From NCBI GenBank assembly GCA_030248195.1, contig JASAND010019932.1, positions 45,095 through 109,094 on the forward strand: a DNA stretch of 64,000 bases. The letters are read 5' to 3'. The stretch comes from Trissonchulus latispiculum. Its lineage: Eukaryota; Nematoda; Enoplea; Enoplida; Ironidae. The notes beneath the pieces were generated by a model. It made no database searches and was not told where the DNA came from. It worked only from the letters and a program-made list of their open reading frames with translations. Of the stretch, positions 46,436-55,496 are shown piece after piece (within the stretch, counting starts at the first letter, position 1; each line of letters starts with the position of its first letter). A program made the position numbers and the translations under genes.

Positions 46436-48373
46436 CATAGGGGTGATGAATACCTCTGCCATTTCTGATGCACTTTAAATGCTTAAATCAAATTGGCTAT
46501 CAGTATTATGGTAGCATTTAAAATGTTTGATTCTGAAGTCAAGAAGCTTAGTCAAGAATAGAAAACAGCTATGAAATGTAATAATACGGCTGGCGGGGCG
46601 GGGCGGAAAAAATTGTGAATACATTGTTCGCTGCACGCTTGCGCAATCAGTAGCTAATTGCGCCTGCGGGCAGCGTGATAATCAACCATTGCCACTGCTA
46701 GCTGAGTTAACTGGTGATTGCATAGTTTCTCCGCCTGCGCCTGCGGAACGTGACAGCTATTAGGGGTGATTTTAATATAATTTGATAGCCTGCTAGGGAT
46801 TTGAGTTGTACTCTGCTGGCAATCAGACTGGCTGAAATTATTAGTTTCTCTGGGGATGAAGAAATGATGATGTACCTAAGCGACAGTAGCGTCAGTAACT
46901 AAATGAAACTATACATAATGAATGCGTTGTCATTACACTAGAGTAAGACGGCGTACGAGAAAGGTTTTAATTGTGAGAGTCAAAGTATTTAGAATTATGA
47001 GGACGAGGGCAAATTTAGCTATTCTTAAAATATTTTCCTAAGAATCTTTGAAAATAATTCAAGTTGCTAATTTTGGAAGTATAAGTTTTTGCAATTTGCA
47101 AGCTTGATATATATATATATATATACCTTAACTAGAGGCAAATTAGGCTTAACTTTGCTGCAGAAGCTCGTAGTAACAGCTGTTTTTAGCCTAGCTGTCT
47201 GAGCAATGCAGACACGTTGCTAAAGTAACACACATCAGGAAGATGAGAACTTTACTACGCAATTGCCGGATAAAATAATTGTGTCATGTTGTTACGTAAT
47301 GTCTATAAAAATAAGTAAACACACTAAATAATATTGACGGCTGCGCGGCGGGGGGGGGGTGATTACGTAATCGCTGGGCGCGGGCAGCGTGACACAAATA
47401 ATTTAGTTTATTCTTGAATTCTGGGATTATGACATCATAGTGGTTAGCTAGCATTAGCTAGGCATGCTCTGATTTCGATCATGTGATATAAAGCGATATT
47501 CCTGTTGTGTCATACCTACTGCTGATGACTAGCTAGGGTTATTGATTAAAATAGGCCCCGCAATAAGATGAAGTCATATCTTTAACCTATCATGTGCAAA
47601 AGATGGTAATGTTGTGTATTGGCAGACAATCAATATGAAAAGTTAGGGGGGGGGGGGTGGTGGGCATATATACTACTTGCGTAAGTGTACCAGCAATGCA
47701 GCTCAATGCTGATCCAAGAAAAACAAATACTTCAAATAGCCAAAAAAGGGGAACAGTCTGCAAAACCAACTACGTACTGTTGCTTATCCTTGGCTACCAG
47801 ATCCTTATAGATATCCGCATAGGGTATACTGAAATCGTAGATATTGGGTCGTTCCGCGGCCGTCCCCGGAAGCTTCACCTGATTTCCGGTCCCATAGGAG
47901 GTCACACGGAAGCCTTTCTTACTGCAAAAAACAATAAAGAATTTTCTTAGGGTTAATCTCAGTCACCACAAAACGTTTAAATCAAGAAAATGAGGTAAAC
48001 GCGGGCCAGCAGGCGGATCCACTGCAACCAGCATCTCGCTATGTTGCAGCACAGATAGAGCCGAGCTGGCTGTCCTCTTCTGGACAGGACCAGGCAGGGG
48101 CTCCAGAGACTAGTTCTCTCTGGGTAAGAGCGCTCACCGCGCCCATTGGCTCTCTCCAGTTTCGGACTAAGGCTACGGCCTTAGTGACTGCAGGCAGGCG
48201 TTTTTCACTATTTCTTTATAACCACAGAACGTTGAACGATAACCAGACTTCGTCTACAGCTTTCTTCTTCAACAGAAAATTCACCTGAGAAAACTGTGCG
48301 CCTCCATGCTGCGATTCATGTTACTGGAGCAAATTATGGCAAAGGACAGCTTTGACGACCCCGAATCCGGCAT
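39516..48373 (-). CDS. SSU72: SSU72, RNA polymerase II CTD phosphatase
   Basis: Five exons (48373-48285, 47921-47778, 40742-40603, 40391-40264, 39617-39516) give about 200 residues; human SSU72 is about 194. The enzyme removes phosphate from Ser5 (and Ser7) of the polymerase II C-terminal repeat and acts with the 3'-end processing machinery in the nucleus. The P-loop CSSNMNRS (C15-x5-R21-S22) is the cysteine-phosphatase signature. DIQDNHDEA (from residue 146) carries the conserved aspartates, and the protein ends LHTVCFC, close to the family's C-terminus. All exon phases agree, but exon 4 needs a non-AG acceptor (TG). Intron 2 is about 7 kb and full of transposons. Identity is from family knowledge of the conserved blocks and is firm; expression is not shown. 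Confidence 0.95.
39795..40230. mobile_element. CAAGAGT-type fragment with tRNA-like insert, in SSU72 intron 4
   Basis: The left part GTCAGCCGTTAGCGAACAGAG and right end ATTATTATGTACTCTTG match 1708-1808. A minus-strand tRNA-like sequence (40097-40170; A-box TAGTGGTGGTCTACG, B-box GGTTCGATCCCC) lies between them. Confidence 0.55.
40264..40391 (-). CDS. SSU72: SSU72 exon 4
   Basis: It encodes [18 protein letters not shown] and then [20 protein letters not shown]. The donor is TCAATG|GTAGGC. In-frame joining to exon 3 puts the 5' boundary after TG (GATGAGTG|ATC), two bases past the nearest AG. Confidence 0.9.
40603..40742 (-). CDS. SSU72: SSU72 exon 3
   Basis: Acceptor TTTTTTCAG|CTACAC. It encodes [17 protein letters not shown] followed by [20 protein letters not shown], strongly conserved in SSU72. 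Donor GAGG|GTAAGA. Confidence 0.95.
40930..41062. repeat. Short repeats of GTGAAATTTTTC type in SSU72 intron 2
   Basis: GGTGAAATTTTT, AATTTCACTGGTG and AAATTTTCACTGG alternate over about 130 bp. It may be a degraded palindromic-word element. Confidence 0.5.
41700..42802. mobile_element. Element with CACTTACGCAG repeats, interrupted by a hAT-like element
   Basis: Five units of about 36 bp (TTTCCACTTACGCAGAAAG... plus AAAACTCAAG) on the left are mirrored by TTCTGCGTAAGTGGA...CTCGAGTTTTGA at 42700-42800. The foldback element at 41961-42552 interrupts it. Its right end continues past the giant palindrome at 47687. Confidence 0.7.
41961..42552. mobile_element. Foldback hAT-like element (592 bp)
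   Basis: It starts AGATCTTTTCAGGAT and ends ATCCTGAAAAGATCC, flanked by AATTTCTG (41953-41960 and 42553-42560), a perfect 8-bp duplication. The centre TTAAGCTTAAGATGTAAGCTTA and the TTTTGCTGAAAAGTTGTAT blocks match 20470 and 22618. Confidence 0.9.
44440..44515. repeat. Tandem repeat of CACGTAAGTACTTACTCAAG type
   Basis: Three copies of about 25 bp with ACGTAAGT and CTTACCCAAGC motifs, just downstream of the zinc-finger-like frame. Confidence 0.6.
44584..45203 (-). pseudogene. Frameshifted zinc-finger-like protein in the left arm of the giant foldback
   Basis: One frame runs from about 44990 to a stop at 44584 (about 133 codons: [16 protein letters not shown]... then [20 protein letters not shown], ending ENLSS). 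An upstream frame (45203-44976) ends [16 protein letters not shown] and lines up with it after a frameshift near 44980. In overlapping frames around 45060-45110, ECSECQK and a following Leu/His/HKLRAHN spacing suggest a broken C2H2 finger. The second half is charged and probably helical. The other arm (plus strand, about 45660-45900) carries a more decayed copy. I do not recognise the family, and the function is unknown. Confidence 0.55.
46396..46432. repeat. (TA)n microsatellite
   Basis: About 37 bp of alternating TA in the right arm of the giant foldback and absent from the left arm. Confidence 0.9.
47778..47921 (-). CDS. SSU72: SSU72 exon 2
   Basis: Acceptor TTTTTTGCAG|TAAG. It encodes [20 protein letters not shown] and then the NIYDF...[10 protein letters not shown] region conserved in the family. 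Donor CAACA|GTACGT. Confidence 0.93.
47922..48284 (-). other. SSU72 intron 1 with a GC-rich block
   Basis: A 363-bp intron. Positions 48003-48200 are clearly richer in GC than the surroundings and hold CTCTGGGTAAGAGCGCTCACC-like sequence, possibly a SINE fragment, but no B-box was found. Confidence 0.45.
48285..48373 (-). CDS. SSU72: SSU72 exon 1
   Basis: Start codon at 48373-48371, then 29 codons plus AG, including the P-loop [12 protein letters not shown]. Donor CTCAG|GTGAAT. Confidence 0.93.
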
Positions 48374-48563
48374 ATTGATTGATTATAAAAATCCAATAAA
48401 TCGATGATTAATCTGCAATAAACCAAGCTCTTTTGAGTTCTCCTTACTTTACGGCATAAGTTTTTGGTGCACCTGATCTTGAAGATCGAAGGGTAAAAAG
48501 AAAAAACCTTATTAATAAATTGTAGGCAGCACTTTTACATTACTTTACTTTTTTAGGTTGTTC

Positions 48564-48572
48564 CATATAAAT

Positions 48573-48606
<34 letters not shown>
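48564..48606. repeat. (TA)n microsatellite
   Basis: TATATA repeat with two AA interruptions, about 200 bp upstream of the SSU72 start codon. Confidence 0.85.
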
Positions 48607-48891
48607 CCCCACAAATACAATGTTTTACATTATTCGGTTGATCCATTATCAACCTAATCTGATTCGAAAAACCGAGAAACGCTACATCTGTACCTACATT
48701 TGTGACTCAAATTATTTGTCGTAAAACCAGGATGAACTTTGTTTAAGTTCAAGTAAACACTTGAGAACAATTTCGGACATTTTCTAGGCTACTTTCAGAG
48801 ATTCTTCAACAGAAATCGGTAATTCACTGGTATGGTAAGACTATCCCCAGTAGTTACTACGCTTAATGACCGGTGGTTACTTAATGTTTGT

Positions 48892-49165
48892 GTTGTCGCC
48901 CGGGCCTGTTTCGGACTCGGGTCCCTGACCCGGATAGACCCAAGCCCGGCCCGGTCAGGATTCGATCAAATCGGCCCGGCCCGGCCAATATTGTTCGGAT
49001 GCGACCTGGAACAGACCCAGCTTTTTCCGGGCAGTAGCAAAAACTAGTTTAGATGGACAAAAATGGTCAGTGTTTACTGAAAATTTGCGAATTTGGAAAC
49101 TATCCACATCAATTGAAATGAAAAGTATTAGTATCTCCAGCACTGACTTTACTAAAGTGGTGCAC
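48892..49165. mobile_element. hAT-like element with GGCCCG repeats, copy 2
   Basis: It begins near TGTGTTGTCGCCCGGGCC and carries GGCCCGGCCCGG blocks plus the middle segment TTTACTGA...CCACATCAATTGAAATG shared with 25334-25856. The right end is unclear. Confidence 0.55.
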
Positions 49166-49796
49166 CTATCATCATTGCTGTCTTACCGATTTTAGGTCAG
49201 TAAAGCTGATAACCGTTCACGAATATTTGTTGCTAACATGGCAACACTAGTCGTACTCCAACCCAAACGTGCTGTTGTGAACCCTCTATCGACCACGCCG
49301 ACTTTTACAATTTGACTTTAAGGTTTTTATGAGAGGAGGCGACTATATACTGCCATCTGGCCATGGCCGTGATAAACAATTCAGAAAGGCAACACTTTAT
49401 ACTACTGGGGCCAGTGTTATCAAGCATCTCAACCCGGGTTGAGTTTGGGGTTGAAAATGTCAACCCAATGTTATCAAAATTGGGTTAACTAAACCCGGGT
49501 TGGAATAGCGGGGTTGGGGTTGAGATATAGGTTGAGTTCCAACCCAGTGTTATCATGAAATTTGGGTTCGCCATTTTGGTGGTCGCAATCTGTTTTATTT
49601 GCTACTATATCAGCGCATGATAAACTAAAGAGTTTTGCACCGCTACAAATGTAAGTTGTGTTTATAGTAATTTTCCGTTACACGCCTTCAATTTCAGCAG
49701 CAGTTGGAACAGCAGCATCCTTCTCGCTAAGGCCCTTTTTGGGTTGAAACCTGGGTTCAAATCGGGGTTGAAACAGCTCAATCCAGGGGCCGGTGT

Positions 49797-50615
49797 TATC
49801 AAGCATCTCAACCCGGGTTGAAACCTGAACCCGGGTTGAAAACTTCAACCCAATGTTATCAAAATAGGGTTGAATAAACCCGGGTTGAAATAGCAGGGTT
49901 GGGGTTGAAATCTGGGTTGAGTTCCAACCCAATGTTATCATTAAAATTGGGTTGAAACTTTGGGTTGGTTTTAGGGTTGAAATGGCTGAATCTCAACCCT
50001 CCTCAGCTAGGAGGGTTGAGATTTCAACCCGGGTTGAGATAATGGTCAGCCATCCTTTTGTTCTAATTTTACCAATTGGCCATAGCTGACGAACGCCACT
50101 AGGAATATATATACTAGTTTTAAAAACTTAAATATTTTCATAAAACATGGCATGAAGAAGTCCAAACATATAAATTATATCATATAAATAAAGTCAAGAG
50201 CCGATCAAGGTGAAGTGAAATGTTGACCCAGTCTTCAGTTCATAAATTTGTTCCTTGACTTTTATGGCCACAGTGAATGTCTTATTAGCTAATATATCAA
50301 CACATGATAAACGAATGAATTGCATAATGATCTATTTATATCTATCTACATAGCTTGTTGCGTTTATAGCAATCTTTCGTTACACGTTTTCAAATAGTCC
50401 AGTAGCATTCTTCACGCTAAGGCTCTTTTTGTGTTGAAAACTGGGTTCAAATTGGGGTTGAAACAGTTCAACCCGGGTTAAGCTAACCCAACCCCAAAAA
50501 TGTTTGATAACATTGGGTTGAGCAGCGGGGTTAGCCAACCCGGAAATTTTAGGGCTGAACCCAAAAATGGGTTCAACCCGGGTTGAACTCAACCCGATTT
50601 TGATAACATTGGCCC
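49797..50615. mobile_element. Inserted copy of the TCAACCCGGGTTGA element (819 bp)
   Basis: It starts GGGCCGGTGTTATCAAGCAT and ends TTGATAACATTGGCCC, with CAG at 49794-49796 and 50616-50618. Confidence 0.8.
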
Positions 50616-50618
50616 CAG

Positions 50619-50923
50619 GGGCCAATGTTATCAAGCATCTCAACCCGGGTTGAAACCTCAACTCGGGTTGAGATTGGGGTTGAAAACTTCGACCCAATGT
50701 TATCAAAACAGGGTTTAATAAACCCGGGTTGTAAACTCAGGGTTGGGTTTAAAATCAGGGTTGAGTTAGACCCGAATTAACGCTGGCAAGACAAGTGAAC
50801 CCCAAAATATTTTATAGCATCGGGTTGAGCACCGGGGTTTAGCCAACCCTAAATTATCAGGGTAGAACCCAAAAATGGGCTCAACCCGGGTTGAGCTCAA
50901 CCCAATTTTGATAACATTGGCCC
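50619..50923. mobile_element. Second inserted copy of the TCAACCCGGGTTGA element (305 bp)
   Basis: It starts GGGCCAATGTTATCAAGCAT and ends TTGATAACATTGGCCC. It shares the CAG at 50616-50618 with its neighbour and has CAG again at 50924-50926. Confidence 0.8.
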
Positions 50924-51055
50924 CAGGTTAAGTTAACCCAACCCCAAAAATGTTTGATAACATTGGGGGTTGAGCAGCGGGGTTTAGCCAACCCGAAAAT
51001 TTCAGGGTTGAACTCAAAAATGGGTTCAACCCGATTTTGATAACATTTGCCCCTG

Positions 51056-52660
51056 GTGATTTTTCGCTACCTGCATACCTATGCTCATATTTCACAAAAA
51101 GGAACCGATTGAGCTCACACTGGGTATGGGTACATGCGAACGCTTCTGATCGGTCTGAGAAAGGACTGCCATTAATCGACTGAGAGCACCTATTTCGAAA
51201 CCAAGCTCAATGCACCAGAAAGTTATAGAACGTCAAAGTCTAGCCTTCAAAATTCGCTTTAACTTCTGCTAAGTGAATCATCTAAGCAACTAACAGGCAC
51301 ATGAAATGTTGCTACGTCTTACTTTAGCTCAACACTATCTGTTTCGAGTTTAGTAAGTGGAAACTACGATCATTTCTGGCTGTGTCCCCAAGAGTCGCCT
51401 AACTAATCGGCAAAATTTTAATTTTATTTTCTACCACAGACGCTTTTATTTCCAGTAAAACTGTCTAAACACACAGACAAAAAGCCTTTTACTACCGTAA
51501 CAAAATACTGGCACAAAACATCAACAAAAACCATACAAAAAATTGTCAACGATATATAAACGAGTGAAAAATCACAACCAACAACATATATTGAAGCTGA
51601 GATTCTTAATAAAATACTGGGGTGGGGAGAAATGTAAAACAAACAATAAAGTGCAAAAGTGACTAGTAAAAATGACTGAAACACTAAAAAAACGGTGGTG
51701 TCATAGAACAGACCTATTCACAAATTATAAACCACAATAACCATAATTAGCAAGAAAATTAATCACAAATTGAACGCAATCAATTCTCCGACTGAAACAA
51801 ACATGTACGTGTGCGTCCGCTTAATAATCCATGCCAAGAAACAAGTACAAAAGATGATACACACACAGAGGCGTATCCGCAAGCAATTGATGGGAATCGA
51901 AACGCCGACCACGCGTTCCCAAGTCTAATGGTTTAACCATTCGGCTACGAAGGTTACATAGTTGCACTGCTTCGCACGCAACACAGATAGTCTCAAAACT
52001 TAACTTGTCATTTAGTTAACGAAACGACAGTATCAATTAATGTCAATTAGCTTAGCTGGAATGAAAAAAAACAGAATAAAACAAACAATTACTGTATCAA
52101 AAATCTAAAGCAAAACTGGCAAGAAACACGAAAACAAACAAAATTATGGCAAATCCATCAATTCGTTGATAAGACAAAAATACGTACTGGCCAATAACAC
52201 AGTGCGCGCATAAATACACGTGTAGCATACACAATAATAACAACAGTGTATACGTATATATAATTGAGAAGAACAATACTCAAGATCAGTCAATAATACC
52301 AATTTCTAACGCCTATCTCAGGAGTGCCCAGTGCGAAATCAAACACTAAGGTGACGTTTTTTCACCCAAAATCGCAAAAGCGGATTCGGGGAGAGCGGTG
52401 ATGCGATCGTTTTGAGTAACTGACTGACCGATCGAAACGTCGACTCCAAGACTAGGGCGAAGCCAATGCCAATCAGTCGGACGTTTTTTCAGACTCAGCA
52501 ATGTTGGGTTTCTTCATCTTTGTAATCCAAAAAACCGAAACCACCCCCGAAAAAAACACCAACGGATAATACCTTGAAAGTCAGTAAAGTGAATCATTGC
52601 AGTCTTGTCAGCTGTCGATACATTTGGTAATCTGTGCACAGAGCAAGCTGTTAGCCCAGT
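51056..52660. other. Largely unique DNA, no supported gene
   Basis: A hydrophobic 86-codon minus-strand frame (51424-51684) has no supporting context. Positions 52310-52560 are richer in GC than their surroundings, with no exon I could anchor. Confidence 0.35.
51890..51957 (-). ncRNA. Possible tRNA-derived sequence
   Basis: On the minus strand an A-box-like GTAGCCGAATGGTTAAACC and a B-box-like GTTTCGATTCCC lie at tRNA spacing. The stems pair poorly. Probably a SINE head. Confidence 0.35.
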
Positions 52661-52668
52661 GTGTCAGT

Positions 52669-53120
52669 CAGTGGCGCACATAGAAAATTTTTGCAGGGGG
52701 GGGGCGGACCTCAAAAAATTGGGGGGTCTGGGGGGCGAGGCCCACCTGAAGTTGAAAAAGTTTTGAAAACAAGGTTGAAAATGGAAAAATAAGCGTAAAT
52801 TAAGGAAAAGTCTAATAAATTTCGCGCCGAAGGCGCGAAAATTTTTGAAAATGTTAAAAAAAGTCGCTATTGAAAGGTTTAAAACGCTGAAATTAGGGTA
52901 AATTAAGCAAAAGTGTAATAAATTTCGCGCCGAGGGCGCGAAAATTTTAGAAATGTTAAAAAAGTCGCTATAAAAGGGTAAATTAAGCAAAAATGAAGTA
53001 AATTTTGCGCCGAAGGCGCGAAAATGTTTGAAATTTTATGTCCGCGCTACGCGCGGACAATAAAATTTTTCCTTTACGTATGGTTTCGGGGGGGGGCGGC
53101 CCCCCCTAAGTGCGCTCCTG
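52669..53120. mobile_element. hAT-type element with CGCGCC hairpins (452 bp)
   Basis: It starts CAGTGGCGCACATAG and ends CTAAGTGCGCTCCTG. GTGTCAGT flanks both sides (52661-52668 and 53121-53128), a perfect 8-bp duplication. The inside has three hairpins of TTTCGCGCCGAAGGCGCGAAA type and one TCCGCGC/GCGCGGA hairpin, spaced about 40-100 bp, between G-rich ends. Confidence 0.88.
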
Positions 53121-53350
53121 GTGTCAGTTTTCCCCTGGTGCAGGCTTAACACCATAACATCAATTCGGAACCATGAAATGTAGCTAGACCACTCACTATA
53201 GCCCTTGCAAGCTACGCGTCTAAGAGGAGTCATTGCAAAGATCCACAAAAAGGGCCATCCCCATCCCTCCCCCCTCCATTTCAAAAAGAAATTTTCGGGA
53301 GGATTTTTTGCAAAAATAAGCCAAAAATCTAAACCAAGAGTAAAAACTCT

Positions 53351-54561
53351 TAAGAGGGGGGGGCTACTAAAGTTTTGCCCCGACTTGTCCGATTGGCGAG
53401 GATATAGAGCATGGGTGTGGTCAAAAAATATCGGGTAATGAGATCTTAGCTGCCTTCCAGCCACGTGCAGCTGTCGCGTTTATGTGCCCGACCCCCCATT
53501 TTTCGCAACTACCAACATAATTAATTAAAAATTTCTACTGACTGCTATGCCCAAGTTTCAAAGCTGCCATTCGCCAATATGATTTGGCACATATGTCACT
53601 ACCTGCAGAAAAATACTAGACGTCTGTATCTTATCTGCATCTAAGGGAATTACTCAGAAGTTGAAGTTTCGGCGAAAATTTAAAAATTTTTGGCTAACGA
53701 AAGAAAATTTTATTACTAGTGCGAGCTATAAGGCTGTAATTTGGCATAAAAGGAGGCCCTATAGGAGTACTCATTTGTGCCAAATGGCAAGAAATTCTGC
53801 CGCGTGAAAAAATTTTTATGTCAACTTTAATCTTCAAAAATTTCCAAAAACGCCTTTTTTGGCCAATGGTACCCCAGAAATTGAAAACAATTAAATTTTT
53901 TGAAATTAAAATTTTTTGAGATATTTGAACTCAGCGAGGTCGAAAACACCCCCACAAAAGATTTCAGCTCGATTAGTGAACGTTTGCGTCTTCTATGGCT
54001 GCAAAAAGCCTCAACACAGGATCCGACAGACTGAAAATGGCGATTTCGGCAAGTTTTGAAGATTAAAGTTGACATAAAAATTTTTTCACGAGGCAGAATT
54101 TCTTGCCATTTGGCACAAATGAGTACTCCTATAGGGCCTCCTTTTATGCCAAATTACAGCCTTATAGCTAGTACCAGTAATAAAATTTTTCTTCCGTTAG
54201 CTAAAAATTTTTAAAGTGTTGCCGAAACTTCAAATTTGAAGTGTAATTCCCTTAGATGCAGATAAGCTACAGACATCTAGTATTTTTCATCAGGTAGGGA
54301 CATATGTGCCAAATCATATTGGCGAATGGCAGCTTTGAAGCTTGGGCCTAGCAGTCAGTAGAAATTTTTAATTAATTATGTTGGTAGTTGCGAAAAATGG
54401 GGGGTCGGGCACATAAACGCGACGGCTGCACATGGCTGGAAGGCAGCTAAGATCTCAGTACCCGATATTTTTTTGACCACACCCATGCTCTATATCCTCG
54501 CCAAAAAGTAGGCCAATCGGTCAAAGTCGGGGCAAGTCGATTTTAGTAGCCCCCCCCCTTG
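53351..54561. mobile_element. 1.2-kb palindromic element
   Basis: TAAGAGGGGGGGGCTACTAA at the left is mirrored at 54545-54561. The arms match through ATAGAGCATGGGTGTGGTC, GGGGGGTCGGGCACATAAAC and ACTCCTATAGGGCCTCCTTT to a centre near 53950. No coding region. The MITE at 54562 lies directly at its right end. Confidence 0.8.
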
Positions 54562-54710
54562 AGGTGCATTCATAGAAACGCACGTCGACGCCTTCGATTG
54601 TAACATGCCGTTTTAACCGTTTAAAAATAATTGTAGCATATTTAGCTCACGAACGCATGCAGAGGCTTGCATATGCGCGTCTGCTTGCGTCTGGAACTAT
54701 GAATGCGCCT
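54562..54710. mobile_element. Short MITE, copy 2 (149 bp)
   Basis: Inverse orientation relative to 7161-7324. It has the same ends (AGGTGCATTCATAG and CTATGAATGCGCCT) and the same interior motifs (CATGCCGTTTTAACCGTTT, CACGAACGCATGC). Confidence 0.75.
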
Positions 54711-54996
54711 TAACACTAGCAAGCCTGTACAAAGAAAGGTTAGATATACTCGATGTCCAACTGGAACAACACTGAAACATTATGGAGCGGCCCACGAAAT
54801 CTTTTGGATAATAGGGTTCCCAAAACAACATTAAAACAATAACCAAGTCAAGTAACAACCAACAAAAACACACAATATTCATCACAGAAACATGGAAATC
54901 TCCCAACTCAGTTTCAACTCCCGCCAGTTATACGCCAATTAGAATGAGCAGTAAATCCAGATAAGTGTCCCCCTTCCCAAAAATCGGGGGGTCCAG

Positions 54997-55496
54997 TTAG
55001 GCCCGAGACCAGGGGGGCTCCGGTAGGGGTCGGTACCGATCATAGGGTATGTCTACGTGCGGGACCCCATGAACCTTGATACGACGAAAGGGCTTGGCCG
55101 AACGGGCCTGCCGATAGTAATCAATCGGGGGCAGACGGTGAACTTTCGACGGTCTGGGAGGATTGTGGTGGGTCGGGGCCCCCAGAACCCTAGGGGTACC
55201 CAGGGGGATATCCTGCATTTGGGGGGCGGGGGCAGGGGGTTCCCGTAGAAGACCCCGTTGAGCATCACCGGTCATAACTCGGGAGGGTGGGGCCCCAACC
55301 CCAACCCCTTGGGGCTCCTCCAGACTACGATTCCATCGGTTGGGAACGCCCCCCACACTAGCCCGCCTAGTACCACCCTCAGTGGTAACAGAAGTGGTAG
55401 CTGAGGCTGCGGAGGATTTTCGACAACACGCGGACAGCTTGGAAAAATAACGCCTCACTGCACCACCAGAGCCGGCCTTTGGCCCTACATTTCTGT
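54997..55496 (-). CDS. Membrane protein, terminal exon (cytoplasmic tail)
   Basis: Acceptor TTTTTAATTTCAG|ACAGAA. 165 codons then TAA at 54999-54997. GC-rich compared with its flanks, as expected for coding DNA here. Confidence 0.75.

Larger units (their letters stand above)
42803..47677. mobile_element. Giant foldback element (4875 bp) with 9-bp duplication
   Basis: It starts AGTAGTATATATGCCCACC and ends with the reverse complement. TGCGTAAGT flanks both sides (42794-42802 and 47678-47686), a perfect 9-bp duplication. The arms match over most of their 2.4 kb, most closely in the outer 1.6 kb, and meet near 45240. Shared blocks include GTCACGCTGCCCGCGCCCAG and GATTACGTAATC. Each arm carries a copy of a degraded coding sequence reading outward from the centre. 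A 9-bp duplication with very long inverted repeats fits Mutator-like or Drosophila-FB-type elements; the superfamily is inferred. Confidence 0.88.
49408..51052. mobile_element. Palindromic-word element, word TCAACCCGGGTTGA, outer copy
   Basis: It starts GGGCCAGTGTTATCAAGCAT and ends TTTTGATAACATTTGCCC. CTG flanks both sides (49405-49407 and 51053-51055). The body repeats TCAACCCGGGTTGA and TTGATAACATTGG. Two further family members sit inside at CAG (49797-50615 and 50619-50923). Confidence 0.8.

Noticed and set aside
51424..51684. Hydrophobic 86-codon minus-strand frame
   Set aside because: The DNA is AT-rich, which inflates Phe/Ile/Leu codons. No signal, splice sites or family resemblance.
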